A stretch of 5,610 bases of DNA from Bacillota bacterium (lineage in GTDB: Bacteria; Bacillota; Clostridia; Acetivibrionales; DTU013), in assembly GCA_023415815.1 (NCBI GenBank), contig JAEZJL010000279.1, forward strand, positions 1-5,610, given 5' to 3'. Position numbers and translations under genes: made by a program. The notes under the pieces were generated by a model. That model saw only the letters and a list, made by a program, of their open reading frames with translations, searched no databases and had not been told where the DNA came from. Shown here piece after piece: positions 1 to 5,330 of the stretch. The first letter of the stretch is position 1; each line of letters begins with the position of its first letter.

Positions 1-771
1 GGAGTAGGCTGCCCGGGTATTCCGAACAAGAATGCGGGCACAATCAAAAGGAAAAAAGCCTCGTGCCTTATAAACATACCTGTAAGGGCGGAGCTTCAGA
101 AGCATTTCAATCTTCCCGTGCACGTGGACAACGACGGCAACTGCGCCGCGCTTGCCGAAAGCATCACAGGCGCCGCGGAGGATATAGCCCATTCCGTGCT
201 TATAAGACCCGGAAATGGGATAGGCGGCGGTATCATCATCAACAACAGGATATACAGCGGCTTCAACTATACGGGCGCTGAGCTCGGGCATATGTGCATA
301 GCCATGGACGGGGAGGAATGCACCTGCGGTAGGAAGGGCTGCTGGGATTCCTATGCGTCTGTGAGCGCGCTTATCAGGCAGACCAAGCAGGCAGCCGCGG
401 AGCATCCGGAATCCCTGATAAATACCTTAACCGGCGGCAATCCCGAGGCGATAGGCGTATTTACGGCCTTTGAAGCCGCAAAGCAGGGTGATCCTGCCGC
501 TAAAGAGGTCTGTAAAAAGTATCTCGTATATCTCGCCGAAGGGATAACCAACCTTGTAAACATTCTGATGCCCAATGCCGTAATCATCGGAGGGGAACTG
601 GCCAAGCTTGGAGAAGGCCTACTGAAGCCCTTGAGGGAGATTGTTTTGAACAATGTCTATACCCAGGAGGCAGAAATGCCCCAGTTCAAAATAGCCGAGC
701 TCGGAAGCGCTGCGGTCGTGATAGGCGCTGCCATGCTGGGAATCTACAGGGACATCAGTCCTGAGGTTTAA
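1..771 (+). CDS. ROK-family sugar kinase (glucokinase-like), 5' end missing
   Basis: The reading frame is open from base 1 to TAA at 769-771, giving 256 visible codons. ROK kinases usually have about 310-320 residues, so some 60 N-terminal residues (the DxGGT ATP loop) lie left of the window. Visible residues, numbered from base 1: GVGCPGI (1-7); DND (43-45), whose second Asp matches the ROK catalytic base in the usual (E)NDAN motif; GNGIGGG (71-77), the second phosphate motif; and GAELGHM (92-98) followed by CTCGRKGC (107-114), giving the His97/Cys107/Cys109/Cys114 zinc site of the family. Family members phosphorylate glucose, N-acetyl sugars or similar hexoses with ATP in the cytosol. Oddities: LGTG is PGNG, the Glu of CGxxGCxE is Asp116, and the usual N..W of the sugar-side loop is Ala/Leu. 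Substrate and activity are therefore open. No helix-turn-helix can be judged because the N-terminus is absent. A hairpin array starts 4 bp after the stop. Confidence 0.9.
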   Translation, partial: GVGCPGIPNKNAGTIKRKKASCLINIPVRAELQKHFNLPVHVDNDGNCAALAESITGAAEDIAHSVLIRPGNGIGGGIIINNRIYSGFNYTGAELGHMCIAMDGEECTCGRKGCWDSYASVSALIRQTKQAAAEHPESLINTLTGGNPEAIGVFTAFEAAKQGDPAAKEVCKKYLVYLAEGITNLVNILMPNAVIIGGELAKLGEGLLKPLREIVLNNVYTQEAEMPQFKIAELGSAAVVIGAAMLGIYRDISPEV

Positions 772-775
772 GGTG

Positions 776-832
776 AAGGGACACATCTTAGCAGGTAGCA
801 AGGCCGCTGAGGTATAAGATATGTCCCTTTTT
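776..832 (+). terminator. Probable rho-independent terminator of the ROK gene (repeat unit 1)
   Basis: Repeat unit 1 starts 4 bp after the ROK stop codon and has the form of an intrinsic terminator: a 15-position stem closing with a run of five T at 828-832. The large loop (24 nt) is longer than usual. Units 2 and 4 would back it up. Confidence 0.55.
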
Positions 833-840
833 GAAAAGTG
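776..840 (+). repeat. Hairpin repeat unit 1
   Basis: The left arm at 776-790 (AAGGGACACATCTTA) pairs with 815-829 (TAAGATATGTCCCTT): 15 positions with a single C784/A821 mismatch, which would be a G-U wobble if the minus strand were transcribed. The 24-nt loop carries a small AGC/GCT inner stem. It is 62 of 65 bases identical to unit 2. Confidence 0.85.
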
Positions 841-905
841 AAGGGACACATCTTTACAGGTAGCAAGGCCGCTGGGGTATAAGATATGTCCCTTTTTGAA
901 AAGTG
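841..905 (+). repeat. Hairpin repeat unit 2
   Basis: Differs from unit 1 at only three positions (two at the top of the left arm, one in the loop), which suggests a recent tandem duplication. The left arm starts at 841. The right arm ends at 894 and is followed by TTT at 895-897. It has the same C/A mismatch as unit 1 (C849/A886). Confidence 0.85.
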
Positions 906-969
906 AAGGGACACATCCTTTGTAATAAGCAGACGCTGAGGAATAAGGCATATCCATTTTTGAAGGTTT
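906..969 (+). repeat. Hairpin repeat unit 3 (decayed)
   Basis: The left arm AAGGGACACATCCTT (906-920) is intact, but the right arm around 945-958 reads AAGGCATATCCATT, with substitutions and one base lost, so the stem is weakened. The inner AGC/GCT element (929-936) is kept. It appears to be a degenerating copy. Confidence 0.75.
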
Positions 970-1025
970 AAGGGACACATCCTTTGCACGGAGCAGGACG
1001 CCGGAGCAAAGGTATGTCCCTTTTT
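970..1025 (+). repeat. Hairpin repeat unit 4 (divergent, stem maintained)
   Basis: The left arm AAGGGACACATCCTTTGC (970-987) pairs with GCAAAGGTATGTCCCTT (1006-1022), with one bulge. The upper stem (CCTTTGC/GCAAAGG) differs in sequence from units 1 and 2 (CTTA/TAAG) but is still complementary. The changes therefore occur in pairs that keep the structure. A TTTTT run follows at 1021-1025. Confidence 0.8.
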
Positions 1026-1128
1026 GATTACTCCCATCTGAAGAGCAGGGCGGAGCCGATGGTGCAAACATACAGGTATGAATAAATTTAAATCCGGAGC
1101 TATGTTTTTACGGTGGAATTTATGGCAT

Positions 1129-1168
1129 AAAAAAACCTAGAGCCCTTGAAAATCAAGCGCTCTAGGTT
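1129..1168 (-). terminator. Strong intrinsic terminator of the tRNA operon
   Basis: Read on the minus strand, AACCTAGAGC (1168-1159) pairs perfectly with GCTCTAGGTT (1143-1134). The inner CTTGA/TCAAG stem and a 3-nt loop extend it to 16 positions with one C/C mismatch. A T-run of seven (1135-1129, overlapping the stem base) follows. The hairpin starts one base after the tRNA-Tyr CCA end. Confidence 0.95.
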
Positions 1169-1253
1169 TGGTGGAGGGGGGTGGATTCGGACCACCGAAG
1201 TCACTGACAACAGATTTACAGTCTGCCCCCTTTGGCCGCTCGGGAACCCCTCC
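1169..1253 (-). tRNA. tRNA-Tyr (anticodon GTA)
   Basis: The minus strand folds into a class II tRNA. The acceptor stem is GGAGGGG/CCCCTCC, with discriminator A1172 and encoded CCA (1171-1169). The anticodon stem is GCAGA/TCTGT with loop CTGTAAA (GTA at 1219-1217). A long variable arm (GTCA/TGAC stem) is typical of bacterial tRNA-Tyr, and the T stem is GGTGG/CCACC. The T loop reads TCCGAAT rather than TTCGAAT, so position 55, normally T (pseudouridine), is C (base 1190 on the plus strand is G). All stems are otherwise intact. It is the second gene of a two-tRNA operon. Confidence 0.95.
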
Positions 1254-1273
1254 ATGTTTTAAGTTTTAATCCT

Positions 1274-1319
1274 GAAGAGAAAAGTGAGATTACTAATCGC
1301 GTCTCTCACTTCTCGCTTC
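1274..1319 (-). other. Hairpin in the spacer between the two tRNAs
   Basis: AAGTGAGA (1282-1289) and TCTCACTT (1304-1311) form a perfect 8-bp stem, with extra partial pairing outside it (GAAG at 1274-1277 with CTTC at 1316-1319). It lies in the 71-nt spacer of the precursor. It may help tRNA processing or simply be structured spacer. It has no T-run, so it is not a terminator. Confidence 0.5.
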
Positions 1320-1324
1320 AATAC

Positions 1325-1401
1325 TGGTGGGCCTTCAGGGACTCGAACCCCGGACCAACCGGTTATGAGCCGGTTGCTCTAACCAACTGAGCTAAAGGCC
1401 C
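1325..1401 (-). tRNA. tRNA with CAT anticodon (elongator Met, or Ile2)
   Basis: The minus strand gives a 77-nt class I tRNA. The acceptor stem is GGGCCTT/AAGGCCC, with discriminator A1328 and encoded CCA (1327-1325). The D arm is GCTC..GAGC, the anticodon stem ACCGG/CCGGT with loop CTCATAA (CAT at 1367-1365), and the T loop TTCGAGT. It is not the initiator: the 1-72 pair is a normal G-C, and the anticodon stem lacks the three-G run at 29-31. A CAT gene can encode elongator Met or, after lysidine modification by TilS, tRNA-Ile2 reading ATA. The abundant ATA codons in this window show that an Ile2 must exist somewhere in the genome, but sequence alone does not settle which this is. Confidence 0.95.
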
Positions 1402-1418
1402 GCAAAGCAACATTGATT

Positions 1419-1447
1419 AGTATAAAGCATAAAGCCCGGCAAGTCAA
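1419..1447 (-). promoter_or_regulatory. Sigma-70 promoter of the tRNA operon
   Basis: On the minus strand, TTGACT (1447-1442) is followed by a 17-nt spacer and TATACT (1424-1419). Both hexamers match the consensus at five of six positions. Transcription would start near 1412, about 11 nt before the mature tRNA 5' end. Bases upstream of the -35 (1448-1480, including an A/T block at 1461-1470) are very A/T-rich and may act as an UP element, as is usual for stable-RNA promoters. Confidence 0.9.
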
Positions 1448-1531
1448 GTAAGATAGTTAAGAAAATTTTTACTACATAAAATGCAAAAGAAATAATACAC
1501 AAGTTTTGCATTTGCATTACCTTAATCATCC

Positions 1532-1574
1532 GTTGCACAAATTATTTCATTCCTTGGAAAATCATTTGTGCAAC
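1532..1574. repeat. Core palindrome, copy 1
   Basis: GTTGCACAAAT (1532-1542) and ATTTGTGCAAC (1564-1574) are perfect 11-bp inverted complements. Within the 21-nt interior, TTCC and GGAA (1550-1553 and 1556-1559) are again complementary around a TT. Confidence 0.85.
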
Positions 1575-1578
1575 AGCA

Positions 1579-1623
1579 TAGAATGTAAAAAAAGAAATTA
1601 GCACACAAGTTTTTTGCATTCTA
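1579..1623. repeat. Inverted repeat bridging the two palindrome copies
   Basis: TAGAATGTAAAAAA (1579-1592) and TTTTTTGCATTCTA (1610-1623) pair over 14 positions with one T/G wobble, around a 17-nt loop. An equivalent perfect pair, AAATGCAAAA (1479-1488) with TTTTGCATTT (1504-1513), precedes copy 1. The loops share the string ACACAAG, so this module is duplicated as well. Confidence 0.75.
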
Positions 1624-1638
1624 TTACCTTAATTACCT

Positions 1639-1681
1639 GTTGCACAAATTATTTCATTCCTTGGAAAATCATTCGTGCAAC
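1639..1681. repeat. Core palindrome, copy 2
   Basis: It matches copy 1 at 42 of 43 positions. The single difference, C1674 where copy 1 has T1567, creates an A/C mismatch in the 11-bp arm on the plus strand, or a U-G pair in a minus-strand transcript. Confidence 0.85.
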
Positions 1682-1689
1682 TATATAGA
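1661..1689 (+). promoter_or_regulatory. Candidate promoter for the beta-CASP gene (weak)
   Basis: TTGGAA (1661-1666), a 17-nt spacer and TATAGA (1684-1689) match sigma-70 hexamers at four of six positions each. The hexamers overlap the copy 2 palindrome. If real, the leader would be about 105 nt. The same spacing recurs in copy 1 with CATAGA. No better promoter was seen between 1690 and 1802. Confidence 0.25.
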
Positions 1690-1737
1690 AAGAAAAAAAG
1701 GAAATAGCACGGAATATGTAGAATTAAGATATACGAG

Positions 1738-1769
1738 GCGGAAGACGGAAATGTTATCCCGGCTTCCGC
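1738..1769 (+). other. Leader hairpin upstream of the beta-CASP gene
   Basis: GCGGAAG (1738-1744) pairs with CTTCCGC (1763-1769), and CGG/CCG (1746-1748/1759-1761) pairs inside after one mismatch. It ends 22 nt before the Shine-Dalgarno sequence and has no T-run. It could be a stability or processing element of the mRNA leader. No known riboswitch was recognised. Confidence 0.5.
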
Positions 1770-1802
1770 TCCTGACTTCAACTTATATTGTGAGGTGCTG
1801 AT

Positions 1803-3437
1803 ATGAAGGTATCATTTCTTGGCGCGGCTAAAACAGTTACAGGCTCCTGCTATTATATTGAAACTAAAGCCTGCAGATTTCTGGTGGACTGCGGTATGTT
1901 CCAGGGACATTCAAAGGAGGAAGCCCTGAACCAGGAGCCTTTCCCGTTCAACCCGGGAGAGCTTGATTTTATGCTCCTTACACATGCGCACATAGATCAC
2001 AGCGGCAGGATACCAAAGCTTTTCAAGGAGGGCTTTCATGGTGAGGTCATAGCAACCAAGGCTACTTCCGAGCTCTGTGCCATCATGCTTCCCGACAGCG
2101 GGCACATACAGGAATTCGAAAATGAATGGGTGAACAGGAAAAATAAGCGGTCGGGGCTTCCGCTGGTAGAACCGCTGTACACTTATCAGGACGCTGTAGA
2201 CTGCACAAAGCTCTTCAAGAGCGTGAGATACGGAGAAGTGATTAAGCCTGCTGAAGGCATAAAGGTGCGCTTTAACGATGCGGGACATATTCTGGGCTCC
2301 TCCATTATCGAGCTCTGGGCCGAGGAAAACGGCGAGCAGACGAAGATTGTGTTCTCAGGGGACCTGGGGAATATGAACATGCCCATACTCAGAGATCCCG
2401 AGGCTATTGAAAGCGCGGATTACCTTTTTATAGAATCCACTTATGGAAACAGGCTGCATGCGGAAGTAAAAAATAAGGTTGATAAATTCCTCGAAGTGAT
2501 AAACTCCACCGTGGAAAAGGGAGGAAACATTATCATTCCGTCCTTTGCGGTCGGGAGGACACAGGAGGTGATCTACGAGCTTCACAAGCAAAGGGAGAAG
2601 TACGGCGATAAGATGAAGAAGCTGTTCAACATACCGGTGTATATTGACAGCCCGCTTGCCGTATCCGCCACCCAGGTTTTCAGGAACAATCTGGACTGCT
2701 TTGACGAGGAGGCCAGGACATATATTGAAAACGGCGAGAATCCGCTGGACTTCCCGGGCCTGAAGTTCACTACGAGTCTTGATGAATCAAAGGCTTTGAA
2801 CGAAAGAAAGGACAGCATGATCATTATCTCCGCCAGCGGCATGTGCGACGCGGGACGTATAAAGCACCACCTTAAGCACAATCTCTGGAAAAAAGAGAGC
2901 TCTGTGATGTTTGTAGGCTATCAGGCCGAAGGGACGCTCGGCAGGAGGCTGGTCGACGGGGCCAAAAGGGTGAAGATTTTCGGCGAGGACATCACGGTCA
3001 ACGCGAGGATAGAAATGATAGAGGGCTTCTCGGGCCACGCAGACAGAGACGGCCTGATAAACTGGATAGGGAGATTCAACAGGAAGCCTTCAAAGATATT
3101 CATTGTTCACGGCGAAGAAGCGGTAATGAACGAGTTCGCCTCGCTGATCGACCAGAAATTCGGCATCGACGCCGTAGTGCCTTCAAGGGGAGATTCCTTC
3201 ATCATCAAAGGCAGCGGCGTATTCGAGGCGGAAGCCGCGGAAAGGAAGCCGGAGGCTGTCTATATCTTCAGGCGTCTTGAAATACTTGACCTGCTCGACA
3301 AGATAAGGGAGGAGGTCGATACGGCCTCAGCTATAGTGAAGAGCGAGCTGAAGGAAGAAAAGGACGACCTTGAGGTCGAAGAGCTGAAGGCAAAGCTGCT
3401 CAAATTCGAGAAGCTCATTGTTGATATCATTAAATAA
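1803..3437 (+). CDS. MBL-fold/beta-CASP/RMMBL metallo-hydrolase (CPSF73-like RNase)
   Basis: A complete 544-residue cytosolic protein. Metallo-beta-lactamase motifs: HAHIDH (61-66), His162 in DAGHILGS, and Asp187 in FSGDLG, a full set of zinc ligands. Beta-CASP motifs: Glu211 in ESTYG (motif A), His412 in FSGHAD (motif B) and His436 in IVHGE (motif C). The last two lie in the C-terminal RMMBL segment (about 405-465). Residues about 490-544 are a charged, Lys/Glu-rich helical tail likely to form a coiled coil. Family members of this type (the class of Thermus TTHA0252, related to eukaryotic CPSF73) are zinc-dependent ribonucleases, so a role in RNA processing or decay is likely. The RNA target is unknown. 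The length is normal and no key residue is missing. The start is supported by GAGGTG at 1792-1797, 5 nt before ATG. The gene is a single transcription unit, with tandem terminators after it. Confidence 0.95.
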   Translation: MKVSFLGAAKTVTGSCYYIETKACRFLVDCGMFQGHSKEEALNQEPFPFNPGELDFMLLTHAHIDHSGRIPKLFKEGFHGEVIATKATSELCAIMLPDSGHIQEFENEWVNRKNKRSGLPLVEPLYTYQDAVDCTKLFKSVRYGEVIKPAEGIKVRFNDAGHILGSSIIELWAEENGEQTKIVFSGDLGNMNMPILRDPEAIESADYLFIESTYGNRLHAEVKNKVDKFLEVINSTVEKGGNIIIPSFAVGRTQEVIYELHKQREKYGDKMKKLFNIPVYIDSPLAVSATQVFRNNLDCFDEEARTYIENGENPLDFPGLKFTTSLDESKALNERKDSMIIISASGMCDAGRIKHHLKHNLWKKESSVMFVGYQAEGTLGRRLVDGAKRVKIFGEDITVNARIEMIEGFSGHADRDGLINWIGRFNRKPSKIFIVHGEEAVMNEFASLIDQKFGIDAVVPSRGDSFIIKGSGVFEAEAAERKPEAVYIFRRLEILDLLDKIREEVDTASAIVKSELKEEKDDLEVEELKAKLLKFEKLIVDIIK

Positions 3438-3449
3438 TATGAAACGCAA

Positions 3450-3467
3450 GGGCGTATGCGAGCGCCC
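3450..3467 (+). other. Small G/C hairpin after the beta-CASP stop
   Basis: GGGCG (3450-3454) pairs with CGCCC (3463-3467) around an 8-nt loop, 12 nt after the stop codon. The following bases are only loosely T-rich, so on its own it is a weak terminator at best. It may protect the mRNA 3' end. Confidence 0.35.
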
Positions 3468-3494
3468 ACAGCTTTAATTTTATAAATATGAAAT

Positions 3495-3522
3495 AAACAG
3501 CCGGCATACTATCGGCTGTTTT
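3495..3522 (+). terminator. Intrinsic terminator 1 of the beta-CASP gene
   Basis: AAACAGCCG (3495-3503) pairs perfectly with CGGCTGTTT (3513-3521) over a 9-nt loop. Four T (3519-3522) close it, followed by AATAAA. Confidence 0.75.
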
Positions 3523-3554
3523 AATAAAGAAGCCAAAAACTTCTTTATTTTTTT
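3523..3554 (+). terminator. Intrinsic terminator 2 (tandem)
   Basis: AATAAAGAAG (3523-3532) pairs perfectly with CTTCTTTATT (3540-3549) over a 7-nt loop, followed by an unbroken T-run to 3554. The stem is A/T-rich, but the T-run is long. It abuts terminator 1, so read-through from the nuclease gene into the permease should be very low. Confidence 0.85.
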
Positions 3555-3580
3555 GCCCTCATGTGTTATAAAATTATTAT
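3553..3580 (+). promoter_or_regulatory. Candidate promoter of the permease operon
   Basis: TTGCCC (3553-3558), a 16-nt spacer and TATTAT (3575-3580) lie just after the terminators. A promoter is expected here because the terminators isolate the permease from the upstream gene. The match is moderate. TATAAA at 3569 is an alternative -10. The leader of about 115 nt has only short complementarities (for example TTCCTT/AAGGAA), and no known riboswitch was recognised. Confidence 0.35.
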
Positions 3581-3687
3581 GTAGATTTTCTAGTACTTCC
3601 TTGCAGGGTAGGCAGTATGGTAGATATTGAAGGAAATCGCAGGACAGGGGTATAGCCTTATGTAAACTGCGTTTTCAAATAAAAAAT

Positions 3688-3707
3688 GAAGGATGGTAGG
3701 ATTTATG
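3688..3707 (+). promoter_or_regulatory. Ribosome binding region deciding the permease start
   Basis: Two in-frame ATGs lie at 3693 and 3705. The purine tract GAAGG (3688-3692) touches the first ATG with no spacing, which would not work as a Shine-Dalgarno. For the second ATG, AAGGA (3689-3693, spacing 11) and TAGGA (3697-3701, spacing 3) are available. The second start is preferred. It also places a hydrophobic segment directly after Met1. Confidence 0.6.
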
Positions 3708-5297
3708 ACATTGTGGTCACTTATTTTAACCATTATTCCGATCGCCGTAATCCTCTGTATGCTGATAATATGGAAGAAACCGGCGGACATCAGCGGAATC
3801 GCAGGCTGGCTCGTCATTTCGGTAATTGCGGTGCTTTTCTTTCAAACCAGCGCGGAAGTGGTCTTCCGTTCCACCCTCGCAGGCTTCATCAAATCCTTTG
3901 CCGTATCACTCATAGTAGCCACGTCGCTTTTACAGATGGCTTACATGGAAAAGACAGGCGCACTTAAGAGAATAATAATATTTATAAAAACAATTGCCGC
4001 CGACAACCGGGCGGTTCAAATCATGATGATAAACATTGGCTTCGGGACGCTCATGGTATCCGTAGGAGCCACCCCGGTCTCGCTGCTTCCGCCCATACTG
4101 ATTGCAATGGGCTATTCCACTTACGTTGCCATAGCGCTTCCGGCGATAGGCTATGACTCACTCTGCACATACGCGCTGCTCGGCGCTCCGATCGTGGCGT
4201 TTGTGGACATCGCTAACGGATTCCTCGGAAAGGGAAACGAGATCACGCTTTCACAGGCAGGCAGCGTATTTTTTATGTTCCTGCCCATAGTTTCGACTCT
4301 CATAGGCTTTGCGATGCTCTGGATCGTCGGAAAGTGGAAGGGGATAAAGGAAGGCTGGCTGCCGTGCCTGATTTCCGGCATAGTAATCGGCATCGTAGCC
4401 TATTTTACCAACAGGGTCGACAATCTGGTTATACTGACAGGCTTGCTCTGCGGCCTCGCGGTAATTATCGCAATGGCGATATTCTTAAAGGTTACCGGGA
4501 AAAAGATAATCGATAAGAGCAGGCTTACGGACGAAGAGCGCGAATACGAAAAAAAATATCCGCTGCTTAAGGCGCTGTCGCCGTGGATCATACTGATCGT
4601 AGTGATTCTTGCGCTAAATATACCCAAGAGCATATTCACATATTTGTATCAAACACTCACCCTGCCCATACTCAACCTGTCCGCAGACGGCAAGCCGCTG
4701 CCGACAAGAGCGCTCTGGAACGCATATACCTGGATATTCGTCAGCATATTCATTTCAATGATATTCATCCGGCCGAAGGCCTCACAGCTGAAGGAAACCT
4801 TCAAGACCTGGTGGAAGCGCGCGCCAAGGCCGGTTTTCTCAGCCGCCATATTCTTCGCCATAGGCGAGGTCATGAACATGTCGGGCTTCGATATGGCCGC
4901 AGGGAAGCCTGCGACCTCCAGCATGGTAAAGGTGCTTGCCGATTACTCCGCCCAGTTCTTCCAGAACGCCTACGGCGCAATAGTCTCCTTCATAGGCCTG
5001 TTCGGCGGCTTCATCACCGGCAGCGAGGCGTCGACCATAGCCATGTTTGCAAAATATACAATGACGACGGCCACGAATCTCAATATGGGACTGAAGGGGC
5101 TGATAATAATAACGGCGGGGCTTGCCTTCGGCGGAGGCCTTGCGAGCGTTATTTCACCGGCGAAGCTGCAAAATGCGGCGGCTTCGATCGACAAGCTCGG
5201 CCAGGAAAACCAGGTGATAAGGATAGCGTTTGTTTTCTCCCTGGCGCTTACCGCAATTACTTCGCTGTTTGTCGTTCTGCTGCTCAGTATATATTGA
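3705..5297 (+). CDS. Lactate permease (LctP)-family organic acid transporter
   Basis: A complete 530-residue integral membrane protein (534 if ATG 3693 is used). About 12-14 hydrophobic segments run from residue 4 to 528, with a charged cytoplasmic-type loop at about 264-288 (KKIIDKSRLTDEEREYEKK). Family signatures: GLFGGFITGSEAS (431-443), matching the G.F.TGS.TS motif of LctP, and SPAKLQNAAASI (484-495), followed by the loop LGQENQVIR. Characterised LctP members carry L- or D-lactate and glycolate across the inner membrane with protons. This protein has ITGSEAS rather than the E. coli-like LTGSDTS, so the substrate may be another small carboxylate. A PaaK-like ligase follows after 95 bp, suggesting that the imported acid is then activated with CoA (inference). 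It ends in adjacent stops TGA TAA. The length is near that of known members (about 550). Confidence 0.88.
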   Translation: MTLWSLILTIIPIAVILCMLIIWKKPADISGIAGWLVISVIAVLFFQTSAEVVFRSTLAGFIKSFAVSLIVATSLLQMAYMEKTGALKRIIIFIKTIAADNRAVQIMMINIGFGTLMVSVGATPVSLLPPILIAMGYSTYVAIALPAIGYDSLCTYALLGAPIVAFVDIANGFLGKGNEITLSQAGSVFFMFLPIVSTLIGFAMLWIVGKWKGIKEGWLPCLISGIVIGIVAYFTNRVDNLVILTGLLCGLAVIIAMAIFLKVTGKKIIDKSRLTDEEREYEKKYPLLKALSPWIILIVVILALNIPKSIFTYLYQTLTLPILNLSADGKPLPTRALWNAYTWIFVSIFISMIFIRPKASQLKETFKTWWKRAPRPVFSAAIFFAIGEVMNMSGFDMAAGKPATSSMVKVLADYSAQFFQNAYGAIVSFIGLFGGFITGSEASTIAMFAKYTMTTATNLNMGLKGLIIITAGLAFGGGLASVISPAKLQNAAASIDKLGQENQVIRIAFVFSLALTAITSLFVVLLLSIY

Positions 5298-5330
5298 TAA
5301 TACGCAAATAAATCTTGGTTCACAATAGCT

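Larger units (their letters stand above)
776..1025 (+). repeat. Tandem array of four ~65-bp hairpin repeats (REP-like)
   Basis: Four head-to-tail units begin at 776, 841, 906 and 970 (spacings 65, 65 and 64). Each starts AAGGGACACATC. Units 1, 2 and 4 end with TATGTCCCTTTTTG, and unit 3 ends with a decayed version. The two ends of each unit are inverted complements, so every unit can fold into a stem-loop with a trailing T-run. The array fills the gap between the ROK gene and the convergent tRNA operon, the usual location for REP-type palindromes. It contains no transposase and no coding potential: the open frames crossing it on the minus strand only translate the repeat. From general knowledge, GGGAC-type palindromic repeats occur in many Clostridia, some near REP-associated transposases, but assignment to a named family is not possible here. 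Confidence 0.85.
1479..1698. repeat. Duplicated nested-palindrome element, two copies in direct repeat
   Basis: This region fills most of the 400-bp gap between the tRNA operon and the next gene. Two copies (about 1504-1592 and 1610-1698, offset about 107 bp) share the order: T-rich arm TTTTGCATT, conserved ATTACCTTAAT, 43-bp core palindrome, A-rich arm complementary to the T-rich one. A partial A-rich arm with AAATGCAAAA (1479-1488) precedes copy 1. The cores are identical but for one base, and the flanks have diverged more. Either the two arms of one copy pair around the core, or neighbouring arms pair between copies (1579-1592 with 1610-1623). No ORF or transposase is present. The function is unknown. 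Confidence 0.75.

Noticed and set aside
776..1025. Could the regular repeats be a CRISPR array?
   Set aside because: Units are contiguous 65-bp near-copies with no unique spacers, only four of them, and no cas gene is present.
619..1071. Open frames of 150 and 99 codons on the minus strand with internal peptide repeats
   Set aside because: They simply translate the tandem hairpin repeats and the ROK 3' end in antisense. The 65-bp period changes frame each unit, and the peptide is not protein-like.
3617..3655. Short leader ORF (12 codons) ahead of the permease
   Set aside because: It has only a weak purine tract and no codon run or attenuator structure that would make it a regulatory leader peptide.
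3555..3704. Possible riboswitch in the permease leader
   Set aside because: Only short complementary pieces such as TTCCTT/AAGGAA were found. No known aptamer core was recognised, and the upstream terminators belong to the preceding gene.
3686..3967. A 93-codon plus-strand frame starting just before the permease
   Set aside because: It overlaps the permease in a different frame, has no Shine-Dalgarno and shows no recognisable protein features.
4583..5311. A 242-codon plus-strand frame overlapping the permease
   Set aside because: It lies in another frame of the permease, is rich in Arg/His from shadow translation, and has no family motif, whereas the permease frame shows clear LctP motifs and membrane segments.
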